A DNA stretch of 64,000 bases from Chitinophagaceae bacterium (GCA_016721725.1 JADKHN010000001.1:1240001-1304000), one strand, 5' to 3'; counted from the first letter of the stretch, positions 43,004 through 51,193 are shown. Numbers and translations are program-made. Notes: generated by a model from the letters alone, not told the origin.

Positions 43004-44134
43004 ATGCTATTACTCAGTGGCCCCAACATGGCCGGAAACGAATGGAAATACATCAAGGATTGCCTGGATACCGGCTGGGTGAGCAGTGTTGGGGCCTATG
43101 TAGACCAGTTTGAGAAAATGAGCGCCGAATTCGCGGGTACCCGGTACGCGGTTGCGACCAGTAGCGGAACCACCGCCCTGCACATCTGCCTGGTGATGAT
43201 GGGAGTCAATGAAAGCGATTACGTCATCACACCCAACATCACATTCATCGCTACCTGCAATTCCATCAAATACACCGGAGCCGATCCCATTTTGATCGAT
43301 TGTGATCCCGGCAGCTGGCAAATGGACCTTGACCTGCTGGAGCAATTCCTGGATACCGAAACAGAGCAGCGGAACGGAGCCTGTGTCTATAAAAAAGACG
43401 GCCGGCGAATCCCCGTGATCATGCCGGTTCACGTGCTCGGCAACATGTGCGATATGGACCGGCTGATGGCCCTGGCGGCCAGGCATCAGTTGATCGTCAT
43501 TGAAGACAGTACCGAAGCGCTGGGTAGCTATTATAAGGGAAAGCATGCGGGAAGTTTCGGACTGATGGGTACGTTCAGTTACAATGGCAATAAGATCATT
43601 ACCACCGGCGGCGGCGGTATGATCGTGACGGACGATGAGGTCCTGGCCAAAAGGGCTAAGCACCTCACCACGCAGGCCAAGAGCGATCCCTTTGAATATA
43701 TTCATGACGCGATCGGCTATAATTACAGGCTGGTCAATGTGGCTGCCGCCATGGGGGTGGCGCAAATGGAACTGCTGCCTGGATTCATCCGGCGTAAAAA
43801 GGAGATCATCGGCTTGTATAAAAAAGAACTGGATGGGGTCGGTGATATCAGGTTCCAGGAAGTCAGCGCGGATGTGGATCCCAATTGGTGGTTGCCAACG
43901 ATCTATACCGAAAAGCAAAAAGAGGTACTGAAGATCCTGAATGAGAACAAGATGCAAAGCCGTCCTTTCTGGGTGCCTATGAACCAGTTGCCCATGTTCA
44001 GGGAGAATATCTTTTTTCATAAGAGCGATCGGTCCGATCATGTTTATCATCATTGCCTGAGCATACCCTGTTCAACCAATATCACGGATGAGGAGATCAA
44101 AGCGGTCAGTGAAAAGATCAGGTCGGTTTTTTAA
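43004..44134 (+). CDS. LegC/PglE-type sugar-nucleotide aminotransferase
   Basis: The 376-residue DegT/DnrJ/EryC1 PLP enzyme begins with GPNMAGNEWKYIKDCLDTGW and VSSVGAYVDQFE, which is characteristic of the LegC family. The PLP lysine is K197 in FSYNGNKIITTGGGG. LegC/PglE enzymes transaminate UDP-4-keto-6-deoxy-GlcNAc to the 4-amino sugar used for bacillosamine or legionaminic acid. The UDP-GlcNAc 4,6-dehydratase that makes this substrate (PglF/LegB) is not in the window, so it must be encoded elsewhere. It differs clearly from WecE at 15.5 kb. Confidence 0.85.
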   Translation: MLLLSGPNMAGNEWKYIKDCLDTGWVSSVGAYVDQFEKMSAEFAGTRYAVATSSGTTALHICLVMMGVNESDYVITPNITFIATCNSIKYTGADPILIDCDPGSWQMDLDLLEQFLDTETEQRNGACVYKKDGRRIPVIMPVHVLGNMCDMDRLMALAARHQLIVIEDSTEALGSYYKGKHAGSFGLMGTFSYNGNKIITTGGGGMIVTDDEVLAKRAKHLTTQAKSDPFEYIHDAIGYNYRLVNVAAAMGVAQMELLPGFIRRKKEIIGLYKKELDGVGDIRFQEVSADVDPNWWLPTIYTEKQKEVLKILNENKMQSRPFWVPMNQLPMFRENIFFHKSDRSDHVYHHCLSIPCSTNITDEEIKAVSEKIRSVF

Positions 44135-44187
44135 AAGTCTGGAGTCACCGAAATACAGTCAACCGTTCAGTCCATAAATTAAACAGC

Positions 44188-44664
44188 ATGAAATATTTTT
44201 CAATCATCATGATCGGTATAACCCTGATCAGTTGTAATCATCACGAAGCCAATGAGACCGGAACCGTAAAGCCGGCATCCGTGAATGTCGATTCGCTGGA
44301 AAGGCTTTTCCTGGACGGATGGAACAACAGGGATTCGGCCGCCATCATGAATACCATCGCCGGCAACGGTATTGTTATGAATGATTCTTTGATCCATACC
44401 GGCACGAAGGAGATCGCCGATAAATGGATCAGTGGCGGCGTAAAAGTGCTCAGCAATATTAAAACAACTGCTGCCATCAGGGAAGGGGATGGGCAAATAG
44501 CCTATTCCGGCGGAACCTACAGTCTGGACCTGACCCCTCCCGGCGGACCTTTGCTCAGGGAAAAAGGGAACTACAGCTTTGTATGGTCAAAGCAAAGCAG
44601 CGGAGAATGGAAATTGACACTGATCCATATTGAAGATATCACAAGAATGCCCGACATCAAATAA
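44188..44664 (+). CDS. Small lipoprotein with SnoaL/DUF4440-like fold
   Basis: The 158-residue protein begins with a short hydrophobic signal ending in the lipobox LISC, so Cys16 would be lipidated. Residues 30-150 read like the NTF2-like DUF4440/SnoaL family: VDSLERLFLDGWNNRDSAAIMNT, then IVMNDSLIHTGTKEI, and a C-terminal strand KGNYSFVWSKQSSGEWKLTL. Members often bind small ligands or have unknown roles; no catalytic residue can be named. It is odd between an aminotransferase and the initiating sugar transferase. AAATTAAACA at 44176-44185, just before its ATG, equals one arm of the repeats at 46.4 kb. Confidence 0.7.
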   Translation: MKYFSIIMIGITLISCNHHEANETGTVKPASVNVDSLERLFLDGWNNRDSAAIMNTIAGNGIVMNDSLIHTGTKEIADKWISGGVKVLSNIKTTAAIREGDGQIAYSGGTYSLDLTPPGGPLLREKGNYSFVWSKQSSGEWKLTLIHIEDITRMPDIK

Positions 44665-44758
44665 GAAAACAATTGAATCAAAATTTCGTTCCTTTGGTAA
44701 AAATTAACATCCGGGCAGAAATCGGTTAATTTTCCCTGTCCAGTAGAACGGTTCAAGC

Positions 44759-45415
44759 ATGTATAAACCCGCTAAACGCATTATTGATCTGCTCATCGCA
44801 ACGATCGCGTTGGTCCTTTTATCGCCCCTGCTGGTCATCTGCATGCTCATCTTATTGTTCACCGGCGAAAATGAGGTTTTCTTTCTCCAAAAAAGAGTAG
44901 GGTTTAAGAACAAGACCTTCGGGATCTGGAAATTCGCCACCATGTTAAAGAACAGTCCCAATATAGGGACAGGAGAGATCACCCTCCGCAACGATCCCCG
45001 CGTGACAAAATTTGGAAGATTTCTCCGGATCTCTAAACTCAATGAATTGCCCCAGATCATCAATGTGTTCACCGGTGAGATGAGCATCGTTGGCCCAAGG
45101 CCCCTGATGGAGGTGAGTTTTAACCAGTATCCCGAACAGGTCAGGTCGGTCATTTATAACTGTAAACCGGGGATAACCGGTATCGGTTCCCTCATCTTCC
45201 GGGATGAGGAGAAGATCGTCTCCGATGCAGATGACCCCAAGGCCATGTATGCCCGGATTTATGCCTACAAGGGAAGTTTGGAACTGTGGTATCAGCAACA
45301 CGCTTCGGGGTATACCGATGTAATGATCATCTTTCTCACAGCCTGGTCGATCCTTTTCCCCGGGAACCGGCTCGTATACCGGGTATTTAAGGATCTGCCT
45401 GAACGGGCATTTTAG
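44759..45415 (+). CDS. Initiating polyprenyl-phosphate sugar-1-phosphate transferase, PglC-like
   Basis: The 218-residue protein has one N-terminal hydrophobic segment (IIDLLIATIALVLLSPLLVI), then the catalytic domain of the small monotopic phosphoglycosyltransferases. Visible motifs are FFLQKRVGFKNKTFGIWKFATM, RFLRISKLNELPQIINV with the usual Asp-Glu replaced by Asn-Glu after Leu, and MSIVGPRPL. PglC-type enzymes move a sugar phosphate, such as bacillosamine, from UDP to undecaprenyl phosphate. It is the only initiating transferase in the window. In the expected D-E-L-P-Q catalytic pair the Asp is Asn (KLNELPQ), which deserves checking. Confidence 0.85.
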   Translation: MYKPAKRIIDLLIATIALVLLSPLLVICMLILLFTGENEVFFLQKRVGFKNKTFGIWKFATMLKNSPNIGTGEITLRNDPRVTKFGRFLRISKLNELPQIINVFTGEMSIVGPRPLMEVSFNQYPEQVRSVIYNCKPGITGIGSLIFRDEEKIVSDADDPKAMYARIYAYKGSLELWYQQHASGYTDVMIIFLTAWSILFPGNRLVYRVFKDLPERAF

Positions 45416-45495
45416 CATTGGAGCGGGTCTTATTTTTTTCCTTTTTTTAAACAAATCACCGGGCCGATTGTATAATAGGGAATAAACAAACGGGA

Positions 45496-46374
45496 ATGAA
45501 CTCTTTTACCATCAAGGACCTGGAGAATTTATCGGGGATCAAGGCCCATACGATCCGCATTTGGGAACAACGGTATTCCTTTTTAAAGCCCGAACGCACC
45601 ACCACCAATATCCGGTACTACACCAATAAAGAACTGAAGAACCTGCTGAACATCGCCTTGTTGAACAAGTATGGCTATAAGATCTCTCATATCGATAAGA
45701 TGAACCACGAGGAGATCAATGAAAAGATACTCTCGTTGAATCAAATGGAGGCTCAGCAGGAACGGATCATCAATGATCTGATCCAATATATGGTCGATCT
45801 GGATACCGACCAGTTCGAAGCGGTGGTCAACAGCCATATCCTTAACCGGGGGATCGATAAGACCATTACGCAGATCCTGTTCCCCTTCCTCGAGAAGATC
45901 GGCATTCTTTGGCTCACCAATCACATTAATCCTGCCCAGGAACACCTGGTATCAAATATCATTCGCAGGAAACTCAATGTTGGCATTGATGAAGTGTTCA
46001 GCTCGATCCGCATCGATAAAACCGTTTTACTGTTCCTTCCCGAAAGCGAATATCATGAGCTGGGTTTACTCTTTATGTACTACACATTGAAAAGCAGGGG
46101 TATTTCCGTGATCTACCTGGGAGCCAATATTCCCTTGGATGATGTGGAATATGTGGCCTTGATCCGGAAACCTGACTATATCTATTCCCATATCACCTCA
46201 CCCGGCAACCGGTTCAAGTTTGAACGATTCATGGTCGAATTGGGTGCCAAATTCCCGCATACTCCTGTTATCATATCAGGTCAGGTGACTCAAAATTACA
46301 CGCAAAAGCTTCCGCCCTCCATCCGGTTTAAAAAAACCGCAAGCGAGATCATGGAATTTGTGCTAGGTATTTGA
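45496..46374 (+). CDS. MerR-type regulator with B12-binding domain (CarH/LitR-like)
   Basis: The 292-residue protein has an N-terminal MerR helix-turn-helix (FTIKDLENLSGIKAHTIRIWEQRY) and a C-terminal cobalamin-binding module. The cap helix has W-x9-EH with W139, E149 and H150, the adenosyl-pocket signature of CarH. The Rossmann part has E-x-H-x-x-G with H187 as the presumed lower cobalt ligand. CarH/LitR proteins repress carotenoid genes in the dark and release DNA when light breaks the Co-C bond. The residue after the cap Trp, His132 in the Thermus protein as I recall, is Leu here. The adjacent sigma factor and crt genes make light control of carotenoid synthesis likely. Confidence 0.85.
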   Translation: MNSFTIKDLENLSGIKAHTIRIWEQRYSFLKPERTTTNIRYYTNKELKNLLNIALLNKYGYKISHIDKMNHEEINEKILSLNQMEAQQERIINDLIQYMVDLDTDQFEAVVNSHILNRGIDKTITQILFPFLEKIGILWLTNHINPAQEHLVSNIIRRKLNVGIDEVFSSIRIDKTVLLFLPESEYHELGLLFMYYTLKSRGISVIYLGANIPLDDVEYVALIRKPDYIYSHITSPGNRFKFERFMVELGAKFPHTPVIISGQVTQNYTQKLPPSIRFKKTASEIMEFVLGI

Positions 46375-46410
46375 TACCAGATCCCAGACATAGATCGTTG
46401 TAAATCAATG

Positions 46411-46440
46411 TGTTTAATTTTTAACAAATAAAATTAAACA
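46411..46440. promoter_or_regulatory. Putative CarH-type operator 1
   Basis: TGTTTAATTTT (46411-46421) and AAAATTAAACA (46430-46440) form a perfect 11-bp inverted repeat with an 8-bp spacer. It lies in the 128-bp spacer between the MerR gene and the sigma gene. The same arms recur 55 bp downstream. Confidence 0.7.
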
Positions 46441-46465
46441 AAAATCCTTTGCTTCTTATTTTTTA

Positions 46466-46496
46466 TGTTTAATTTTACACTATAATAAATTAAACA
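46466..46496. promoter_or_regulatory. Putative CarH-type operator 2
   Basis: TGTTTAATTT (46466-46475) and AAATTAAACA (46487-46496) repeat the arms of operator 1 with an 11-bp spacer. It ends 6 bp before the ATG of the sigma factor, so a bound protein would block transcription start there. Confidence 0.7.
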
Positions 46497-46502
46497 AAAT
46501 AT

Positions 46503-47003
46503 ATGTCAACGGTAGAGTTCAACCAGATGCTTCTTAATAACGCCGAATATTTAAGGCCTTTTGCGATAACCCTGACCCGTGATTCGGAGAATGCAAAGGA
46601 CCTGATCCAGGAAACCATGTTTCGTGCACTGGCCAACCGGGAAAGGTATCATGTGGGAACCAACATCAAGGCCTGGTTGTATACGATCATGCGGAATATC
46701 TTCATCAATAACTACCGGCGCAATGCAAGGCAGCAAACGATCTTCGATTTTTCCGCCAACGATTACCTGATCGATACCAATCAATCGGCGGTTTCCAATG
46801 ATGCGGAGAGCATTTTATCGAGAAAAGATATCGAAGGCGCCATCCATGCCCTTCCCGAATTATTCCGTGCGCCCTTCCTGCTGTATTTTGAAGGGTATAA
46901 ATACCATGAGATCGCCGAAACGCTGGCTGAACCGTTAGGTACCATCAAAAGCAGGATACACTTTGCCCGTAAATTGCTCAAACAGCAGATCTCCCGTTTT
47001 TGA
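46503..47003 (+). CDS. ECF-type RNA polymerase sigma factor
   Basis: The 166-residue protein has sigma region 2 (LRPFAITLTRDSENAKDLIQ, NIKAWLYTIMRNIFINNYRR) and region 4 (PELFRAPFLLYFEGYKYHEI, GTIKSRIHFARKLLKQQI), with no region 1 or 3. It belongs to the Bacteroidota ECF group with a short N-terminus. No anti-sigma gene is adjacent. The two inverted repeats directly before its start suggest that the MerR/B12 regulator controls it, in the manner of the LitR-LitS pair of actinobacteria. It probably directs transcription of the crt genes that follow 64 bp later. Confidence 0.88.
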   Translation: MSTVEFNQMLLNNAEYLRPFAITLTRDSENAKDLIQETMFRALANRERYHVGTNIKAWLYTIMRNIFINNYRRNARQQTIFDFSANDYLIDTNQSAVSNDAESILSRKDIEGAIHALPELFRAPFLLYFEGYKYHEIAETLAEPLGTIKSRIHFARKLLKQQISRF

Positions 47004-47055
47004 CCTCGACGTCAGAATACCCCTCGGTACTGGTGCATATTCAATTCAATAAACC

Positions 47056-47063
47056 TATTTTTG
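47056..47063 (+). promoter_or_regulatory. -7-like motif directly before crtI
   Basis: TATTTTTG at 47056-47063 matches TAnnTTTG and ends only 4 bp before the TTG start of crtI. A transcript from it would be leaderless or start inside the codon. No -33 TTG is seen, and an ECF promoter nearby is also possible. Confidence 0.4.
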
Positions 47064-47067
47064 CGCA

Positions 47068-48567
47068 TTGAAAAAAGTAGTCGTCATAGGTAGCGGATTT
47101 GCAGGCTTATCGGCTGCGTCTTTTATGGCCAGGGATGGCTGGGATGTGACGGTACTTGAAAAGCATGCAACCCCCGGTGGCAGGGCCCGGCAGTTGAAAG
47201 CGGAAGGATTCACCTTTGACGGCGGCCCCAGCTGGTATTGGATGCCGGATGTGTTCGAACATTACTTCGGCTGTTTTGGAAAAAAGCCCTCCGATTATTA
47301 CCAACTCAAAAGACTGGATCCTTCCTACCGGATCTACTGGAAAGACGAGCCGATGGACATTCCGGCCAATTATGCAGAATTGCAGGCCCTTTTTGAGAGA
47401 ACGGAACCCGGTTCTGCTGCGAAACTCGACAAATTCCTGGCTGAGGCCGCTTACAAATATGATATTGGCATCAATAAATTAGTACATAAACCCGGACAGT
47501 CTTTTACCGAATTCCTGGATTGGGACCTGGCCAGGGGATTGTTCAAACTGGATGTACTGACATCCATGCGCAAACACATCAACAGCCTTTTTACTCATCC
47601 CAAACTCAGGCAGTTGCTCGAATTCCCGGTCCTCTTTCTGGGGGCATTGCCCCAGGACACGCCCGCGTTATACAGCCTGATGAATTATGCGGATATCAAA
47701 CTGGGTACCTGGTATCCTGTAGGAGGGATGTACAGTGTGGTGGAAGCGATGTACGGTCTCGCCTTGGAACTCGGTGTGAAATTCCAATTCAACCACGACG
47801 TCATTTCGATAGAGGTGGACCATAAAATGGCCCGGTCGGTGACCGCAAAAAATACTGCAGCTTCGAACGGTCAGCAGGATAAACTGGTTTATGCGGCTGA
47901 TGTGGTCATTGGCGGCGCCGATTATCATTTCATGGAAACCAGCCTTCTTCCTGAACAATACCGTTCATACTCCGACAAATACTGGGAGAAAAGGGTCATG
48001 GCCCCGGCTTGCCTGTTGTATTATGTAGGGGTCAATAAAAAACTCGACGGGCTCCTGCATCATTGCCTGTTCTTCGATACTGATTTCGAAAGACATGGGC
48101 GTGAGATCTATAAGACCAAAGAGTGGCCCGCCGATCCATCCTTTTATGTTTCCATATCATCTGCCACGGAACAGTCGGTTGCTCCTCCGGGTTGTGAGAA
48201 CCTTTTTTTCCTGATCCCCGTTGCGGCAGGATTGACCGGAGATACCGAAGCCTTACGCGATGAATATTTCTGGAAGATCGTGGATCGGTTCGAAAAACTC
48301 ACCGGACATACCATCAGGGACTCGATCATCTGTAAAAGATCCTATGGGGTAACGGATTTCACGATGGACTATAACTCCTTCAAAGGAAATGCCTACGGAC
48401 TGGCAAACACCCTCATGCAAACGTCGGTCTTGAAGCCCGCCTGTAGGAGTATTAAAATAAAAAACTTATTTTACACCGGTCAACTGACCGTGCCGGGACC
48501 CGGAGTGCCTCCCTGCCTGATCAGCGGAGAAGTGGTGTCGAAGGAGGTGAAAAAGCATTTTGGCTGA
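47068..48567 (+). CDS. crtI: Phytoene desaturase
   Basis: The 499-residue FAD-dependent amine oxidase-type enzyme begins KKVVVIGSGFAGLSAASFMA, with the GxGxxG FAD-binding motif, then HATPGGRARQLKAEGFTFDGG typical of CrtI. It ends with FYTGQLTVPGPGVPPCLISG, the C-terminal CrtI signature. It introduces the double bonds that turn phytoene into lycopene. TTG 47068 is chosen as the start because the FAD-binding strand begins directly after it and no ATG is nearby. It leads the operon crtI-crtB-idi-cruF-crtZ-crtYcd, in which spacing is 0-60 bp. Confidence 0.92.
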   Translation: MKKVVVIGSGFAGLSAASFMARDGWDVTVLEKHATPGGRARQLKAEGFTFDGGPSWYWMPDVFEHYFGCFGKKPSDYYQLKRLDPSYRIYWKDEPMDIPANYAELQALFERTEPGSAAKLDKFLAEAAYKYDIGINKLVHKPGQSFTEFLDWDLARGLFKLDVLTSMRKHINSLFTHPKLRQLLEFPVLFLGALPQDTPALYSLMNYADIKLGTWYPVGGMYSVVEAMYGLALELGVKFQFNHDVISIEVDHKMARSVTAKNTAASNGQQDKLVYAADVVIGGADYHFMETSLLPEQYRSYSDKYWEKRVMAPACLLYYVGVNKKLDGLLHHCLFFDTDFERHGREIYKTKEWPADPSFYVSISSATEQSVAPPGCENLFFLIPVAAGLTGDTEALRDEYFWKIVDRFEKLTGHTIRDSIICKRSYGVTDFTMDYNSFKGNAYGLANTLMQTSVLKPACRSIKIKNLFYTGQLTVPGPGVPPCLISGEVVSKEVKKHFG

Positions 48568-48623
48568 ACGTGATTGACAGCCGGCGATCAATAAACAGCA
48601 TTCAAGAAAAAAGACCAACAGGG

Positions 48624-49460
48624 ATGATGCAGATTTTCAATGAACTGAGCCAGCATTGCAGCAAGGCCACTACCGAAAGATACAGTACGTCTTTCAGCAG
48701 CGCCATCCGGTTGTTGCATAGCGACCTACGGCCTCCCATCTATAATATCTATGGATTCGTACGCTTTGCCGATGAGATCGTGGATACCTTTCACCAGTTC
48801 CACAAAGAAGAACTGTTGGTGGAATTCAAAAAAGAGACCTATGCGGCCATTGAGCGGGGGATCAGCCTGAATCCCATTTTACACAGTTTTCAGCATACGG
48901 TCCGGGAATTCAATATCGACCACGAACTGATCGAGGCTTTTTTCAGGAGCATGGAGATGGACCTCAGCAAAACCACCTATAACAGTGACGGTTACCGGGA
49001 TTATATTTATGGAAGCGCCGAAGTGGTCGGACTGATGTGCCTCTATGTTTTTTGCGAAGGCGACCGGGCCATGTATGAAAAGCTGAAGCCTTCGGCACAG
49101 GCCCTGGGAGCGGCTTTTCAGAAAGTCAATTTCCTGAGGGATGTGAAAGCGGATTTTGAAATGCTGAGCCGGACCTATTTCCCGGAGGTCGATTTCAATA
49201 ATTTCACGCCTGCCATGAAGAAACAGATCGAGGAAGACATCGCCCTGGATTTCAAAAACGCTTACGAAGGGATATTGCAATTGCCCGCCAAGGCAAGGTT
49301 TGGCGTCTATGTGGCCTATAAATACTACCTCTCGCTTTTCCGGAAGATCAAGAAAACAACTCCGGCCAATATCCTGGAACAACGCATTCGGATACCCAAT
49401 TACGGGAAGGCTTATATCGTGGCGAAAGCGGGTTTAAGAAGCCAGTTCAATCTTTATTAA
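48624..49460 (+). CDS. crtB: Phytoene synthase
   Basis: The 278-residue squalene/phytoene synthase condenses two geranylgeranyl diphosphates to phytoene. It has SQHCSKATTERYSTSFSSAI at the N-terminus, the first aspartate-rich motif in GFVRFADEIVD and the second in FLRDVKADFEMLSRTYFP, plus YIYGSAEVVGLMCLYVF. ATG 48624 gives the usual length of Bacteroidota CrtB; the open frame runs upstream to GTG 48570 but the extra residues are not family-like. It ends in TAATG, overlapping the start of idi. Confidence 0.93.
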   Translation: MMQIFNELSQHCSKATTERYSTSFSSAIRLLHSDLRPPIYNIYGFVRFADEIVDTFHQFHKEELLVEFKKETYAAIERGISLNPILHSFQHTVREFNIDHELIEAFFRSMEMDLSKTTYNSDGYRDYIYGSAEVVGLMCLYVFCEGDRAMYEKLKPSAQALGAAFQKVNFLRDVKADFEMLSRTYFPEVDFNNFTPAMKKQIEEDIALDFKNAYEGILQLPAKARFGVYVAYKYYLSLFRKIKKTTPANILEQRIRIPNYGKAYIVAKAGLRSQFNLY

Positions 49461-49996
49461 TGGGGAAAATCATGAGACAGGTCATACTGGTCGACGAGAG
49501 TGATACCCCTTCCGGTACCATGGAAAAAATGGAAGTCCATCAAAAAGGACTTTTACACCGGGCGTTCAGCGTTTTCATCTTCAATGACAAGGGTGAAATG
49601 CTCCTGCAACGCAGGTCAGATAAGAAATACCACAGTGCCGGCTTATGGACGAATGCCTGTTGCAGCCATCCCGCTCCCGGCGAAGAACTCCTCGCATCGG
49701 CTGAACTCCGTTTGTTGGAAGAAATGGGCATACACACCCCGCTTAGCCCGTTGTTCAGTTTCATCTACAAGGTATCATTCGAAAATGGGTTGACTGAATA
49801 CGAATTTGATCATGTATTTACCGGTGTCTATTTCGGAGACATTAGACCCGATCCCGATGAAGTGAGTGATTATTGTTTTCAGCCACTCGAACAGATCCGG
49901 GATTCCATGTTGAGTCATCCCCATAAGTACACCGAATGGTTCAAGATCGCATTCCCCCGGCTGATGGAATTCCGTTCAGGGTTGTCGGCCGCTTAG
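49460..49996 (+). CDS. idi: Isopentenyl-diphosphate delta-isomerase, type I
   Basis: The 178-residue Nudix-fold enzyme interconverts IPP and DMAPP and so feeds the C20 precursor of carotenoids. It has LHRAFSVFIFNDKGEMLLQR, LWTNACCSHPAPGE with the catalytic cysteine and metal-binding histidine, RLLEEMG and YEFDHVFTG with the metal-binding glutamates. Length is normal for bacterial Idi. Its ATG overlaps the crtB stop codon, and the next start codon follows after 1 bp, so translation of the three genes is probably coupled. Confidence 0.93.
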   Translation: MGKIMRQVILVDESDTPSGTMEKMEVHQKGLLHRAFSVFIFNDKGEMLLQRRSDKKYHSAGLWTNACCSHPAPGEELLASAELRLLEEMGIHTPLSPLFSFIYKVSFENGLTEYEFDHVFTGVYFGDIRPDPDEVSDYCFQPLEQIRDSMLSHPHKYTEWFKIAFPRLMEFRSGLSAA

Positions 49997-49997
49997 T

Positions 49998-50717
49998 TTG
50001 ACCCTTGTTATACAAAAAAACAGATCCTTGTTCAGCAAATTCTCAAAATATCAGGTGGCTACCGCACTGGCCATTTTCTTTCATTTGATCGGATTGCTGG
50101 GCATCCTGTACTCCGACCGGGACTTTTTCATCCGTTCCACTCCCTTTAACCTCCTGCTGATGTTCGGCTTGCTGATATGGACACAACCCGGTATCAACCG
50201 AAGTTTCATCGTCTTCTTTTCCGCTTGCTTTGTGGTGGGGATCGGGGTGGAGGTCATCGGGGTGAGCACCGGCCTGCTTTTTGGAGATTACCGTTACGGA
50301 ACTGTCCTGGGCCCCCGGTTTGAACAGGTTCCGCTGATCATCGGGATCAACTGGTTCCTGATCATCTATTGCTGCGGCATCAGCATACATACGCTTCTGA
50401 TGAAACTGATCAACCGGGTTGCCGCCGGGGAAGGAAATAAACCCCGTGTTCTGAAGGCTTTATCGGTCATGGTGGATGGAGCCACGCTGGCGGTGTTCTT
50501 TGACTGGGTGATGGAACCGGTTGCCGTAAAACTCGGCTATTGGCAATGGCTGGGAAACGGGGAAATACCCTTTTTTAACTATTTCTGCTGGTTTGGCGTC
50601 AGCCTTCTGCTGCTGGGCCTTTTCCATTTCATGTCTTTTTCGAAAAATAACAAATTCGCCATAAATTTGTTATTGATACAGCTGATGTTTTTTCTGCTGC
50701 TAAGAACTTTTATATGA
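49998..50717 (+). CDS. cruF: Carotenoid 1,2-hydratase (CruF-like, DUF422)
   Basis: The 239-residue membrane protein has about seven hydrophobic helices and the DUF422/CruF pattern: VGIGVEVIGVSTGLLFGDYRYG, GTVLGPRFEQVPLIIGINWF and DGATLAVFFDWVMEPVAVKLGYW. CruF adds water across the 1',2' double bond of the linear end of gamma-carotene or lycopene. The start is TTG 49998, one base after the idi stop; no ATG or GTG precedes the first helix. It overlaps crtZ by 4 bp (ATGA). Together with crtD it supports 1'-hydroxy-3',4'-didehydro end groups. Confidence 0.87.
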   Translation: MTLVIQKNRSLFSKFSKYQVATALAIFFHLIGLLGILYSDRDFFIRSTPFNLLLMFGLLIWTQPGINRSFIVFFSACFVVGIGVEVIGVSTGLLFGDYRYGTVLGPRFEQVPLIIGINWFLIIYCCGISIHTLLMKLINRVAAGEGNKPRVLKALSVMVDGATLAVFFDWVMEPVAVKLGYWQWLGNGEIPFFNYFCWFGVSLLLLGLFHFMSFSKNNKFAINLLLIQLMFFLLLRTFI

Positions 50718-51190
50718 GTTGGTTCCTGATCATATTGATTGTGTTGATTACGTTTTGTGTCATGGAAGGCATAACCTGGCTTACCCATCGCTATGTCATG
50801 CACGGGTTCCTGTGGTATCTTCACCGCGACCACCATCAGAAAGGCCCCGGCTTTTTTGAAAAGAACGACGCTTTCTTCCTCATCTTCGCCATACCCAGCT
50901 GGCTTTGTATCATGCTGGGCGTGATCTATCACAGTACACTCTCGATCGCCATCGGCAGCGGGATCACCCTGTATGGGTTCGCCTATTTCATGGTTCATGA
51001 AGTGATCATCCACCAACGGCTCAAATTCTTTACCCGAAGCAATAATACCTACATACGCACTTTACGCTGGGCGCATAAGATGCACCATAAACACCTGGAC
51101 AAGCACGAAGGGGAAAGTTATGGAATGTTATGGGTGGCCAAAAAATACTGGGAAAAAGTAAAACAGGACAAAAAACGAAACGCCGCATAA
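50714..51190 (+). CDS. crtZ: Beta-carotene 3-hydroxylase
   Basis: The 158-residue membrane di-iron hydroxylase adds a 3-hydroxyl group to the beta-ionone ring. Its histidine boxes are THRYVMHG, LHRDHH, HEVIIHQR and AHKMHHKH, spaced as in CrtZ. Three or four hydrophobic segments are visible. Length is normal (about 150-175 residues). The start overlaps the cruF stop as ATGA, and the lycopene cyclase starts 3 bp after its end. Confidence 0.92.
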   Translation: MSWFLIILIVLITFCVMEGITWLTHRYVMHGFLWYLHRDHHQKGPGFFEKNDAFFLIFAIPSWLCIMLGVIYHSTLSIAIGSGITLYGFAYFMVHEVIIHQRLKFFTRSNNTYIRTLRWAHKMHHKHLDKHEGESYGMLWVAKKYWEKVKQDKKRNAA

Positions 51191-51193
51191 TCG

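Noticed and set aside
43010..44053. A 347-codon minus-strand open frame
   Set aside because: It is antisense to the LegC/PglE-type aminotransferase, whose PLP lysine and family motifs are intact.
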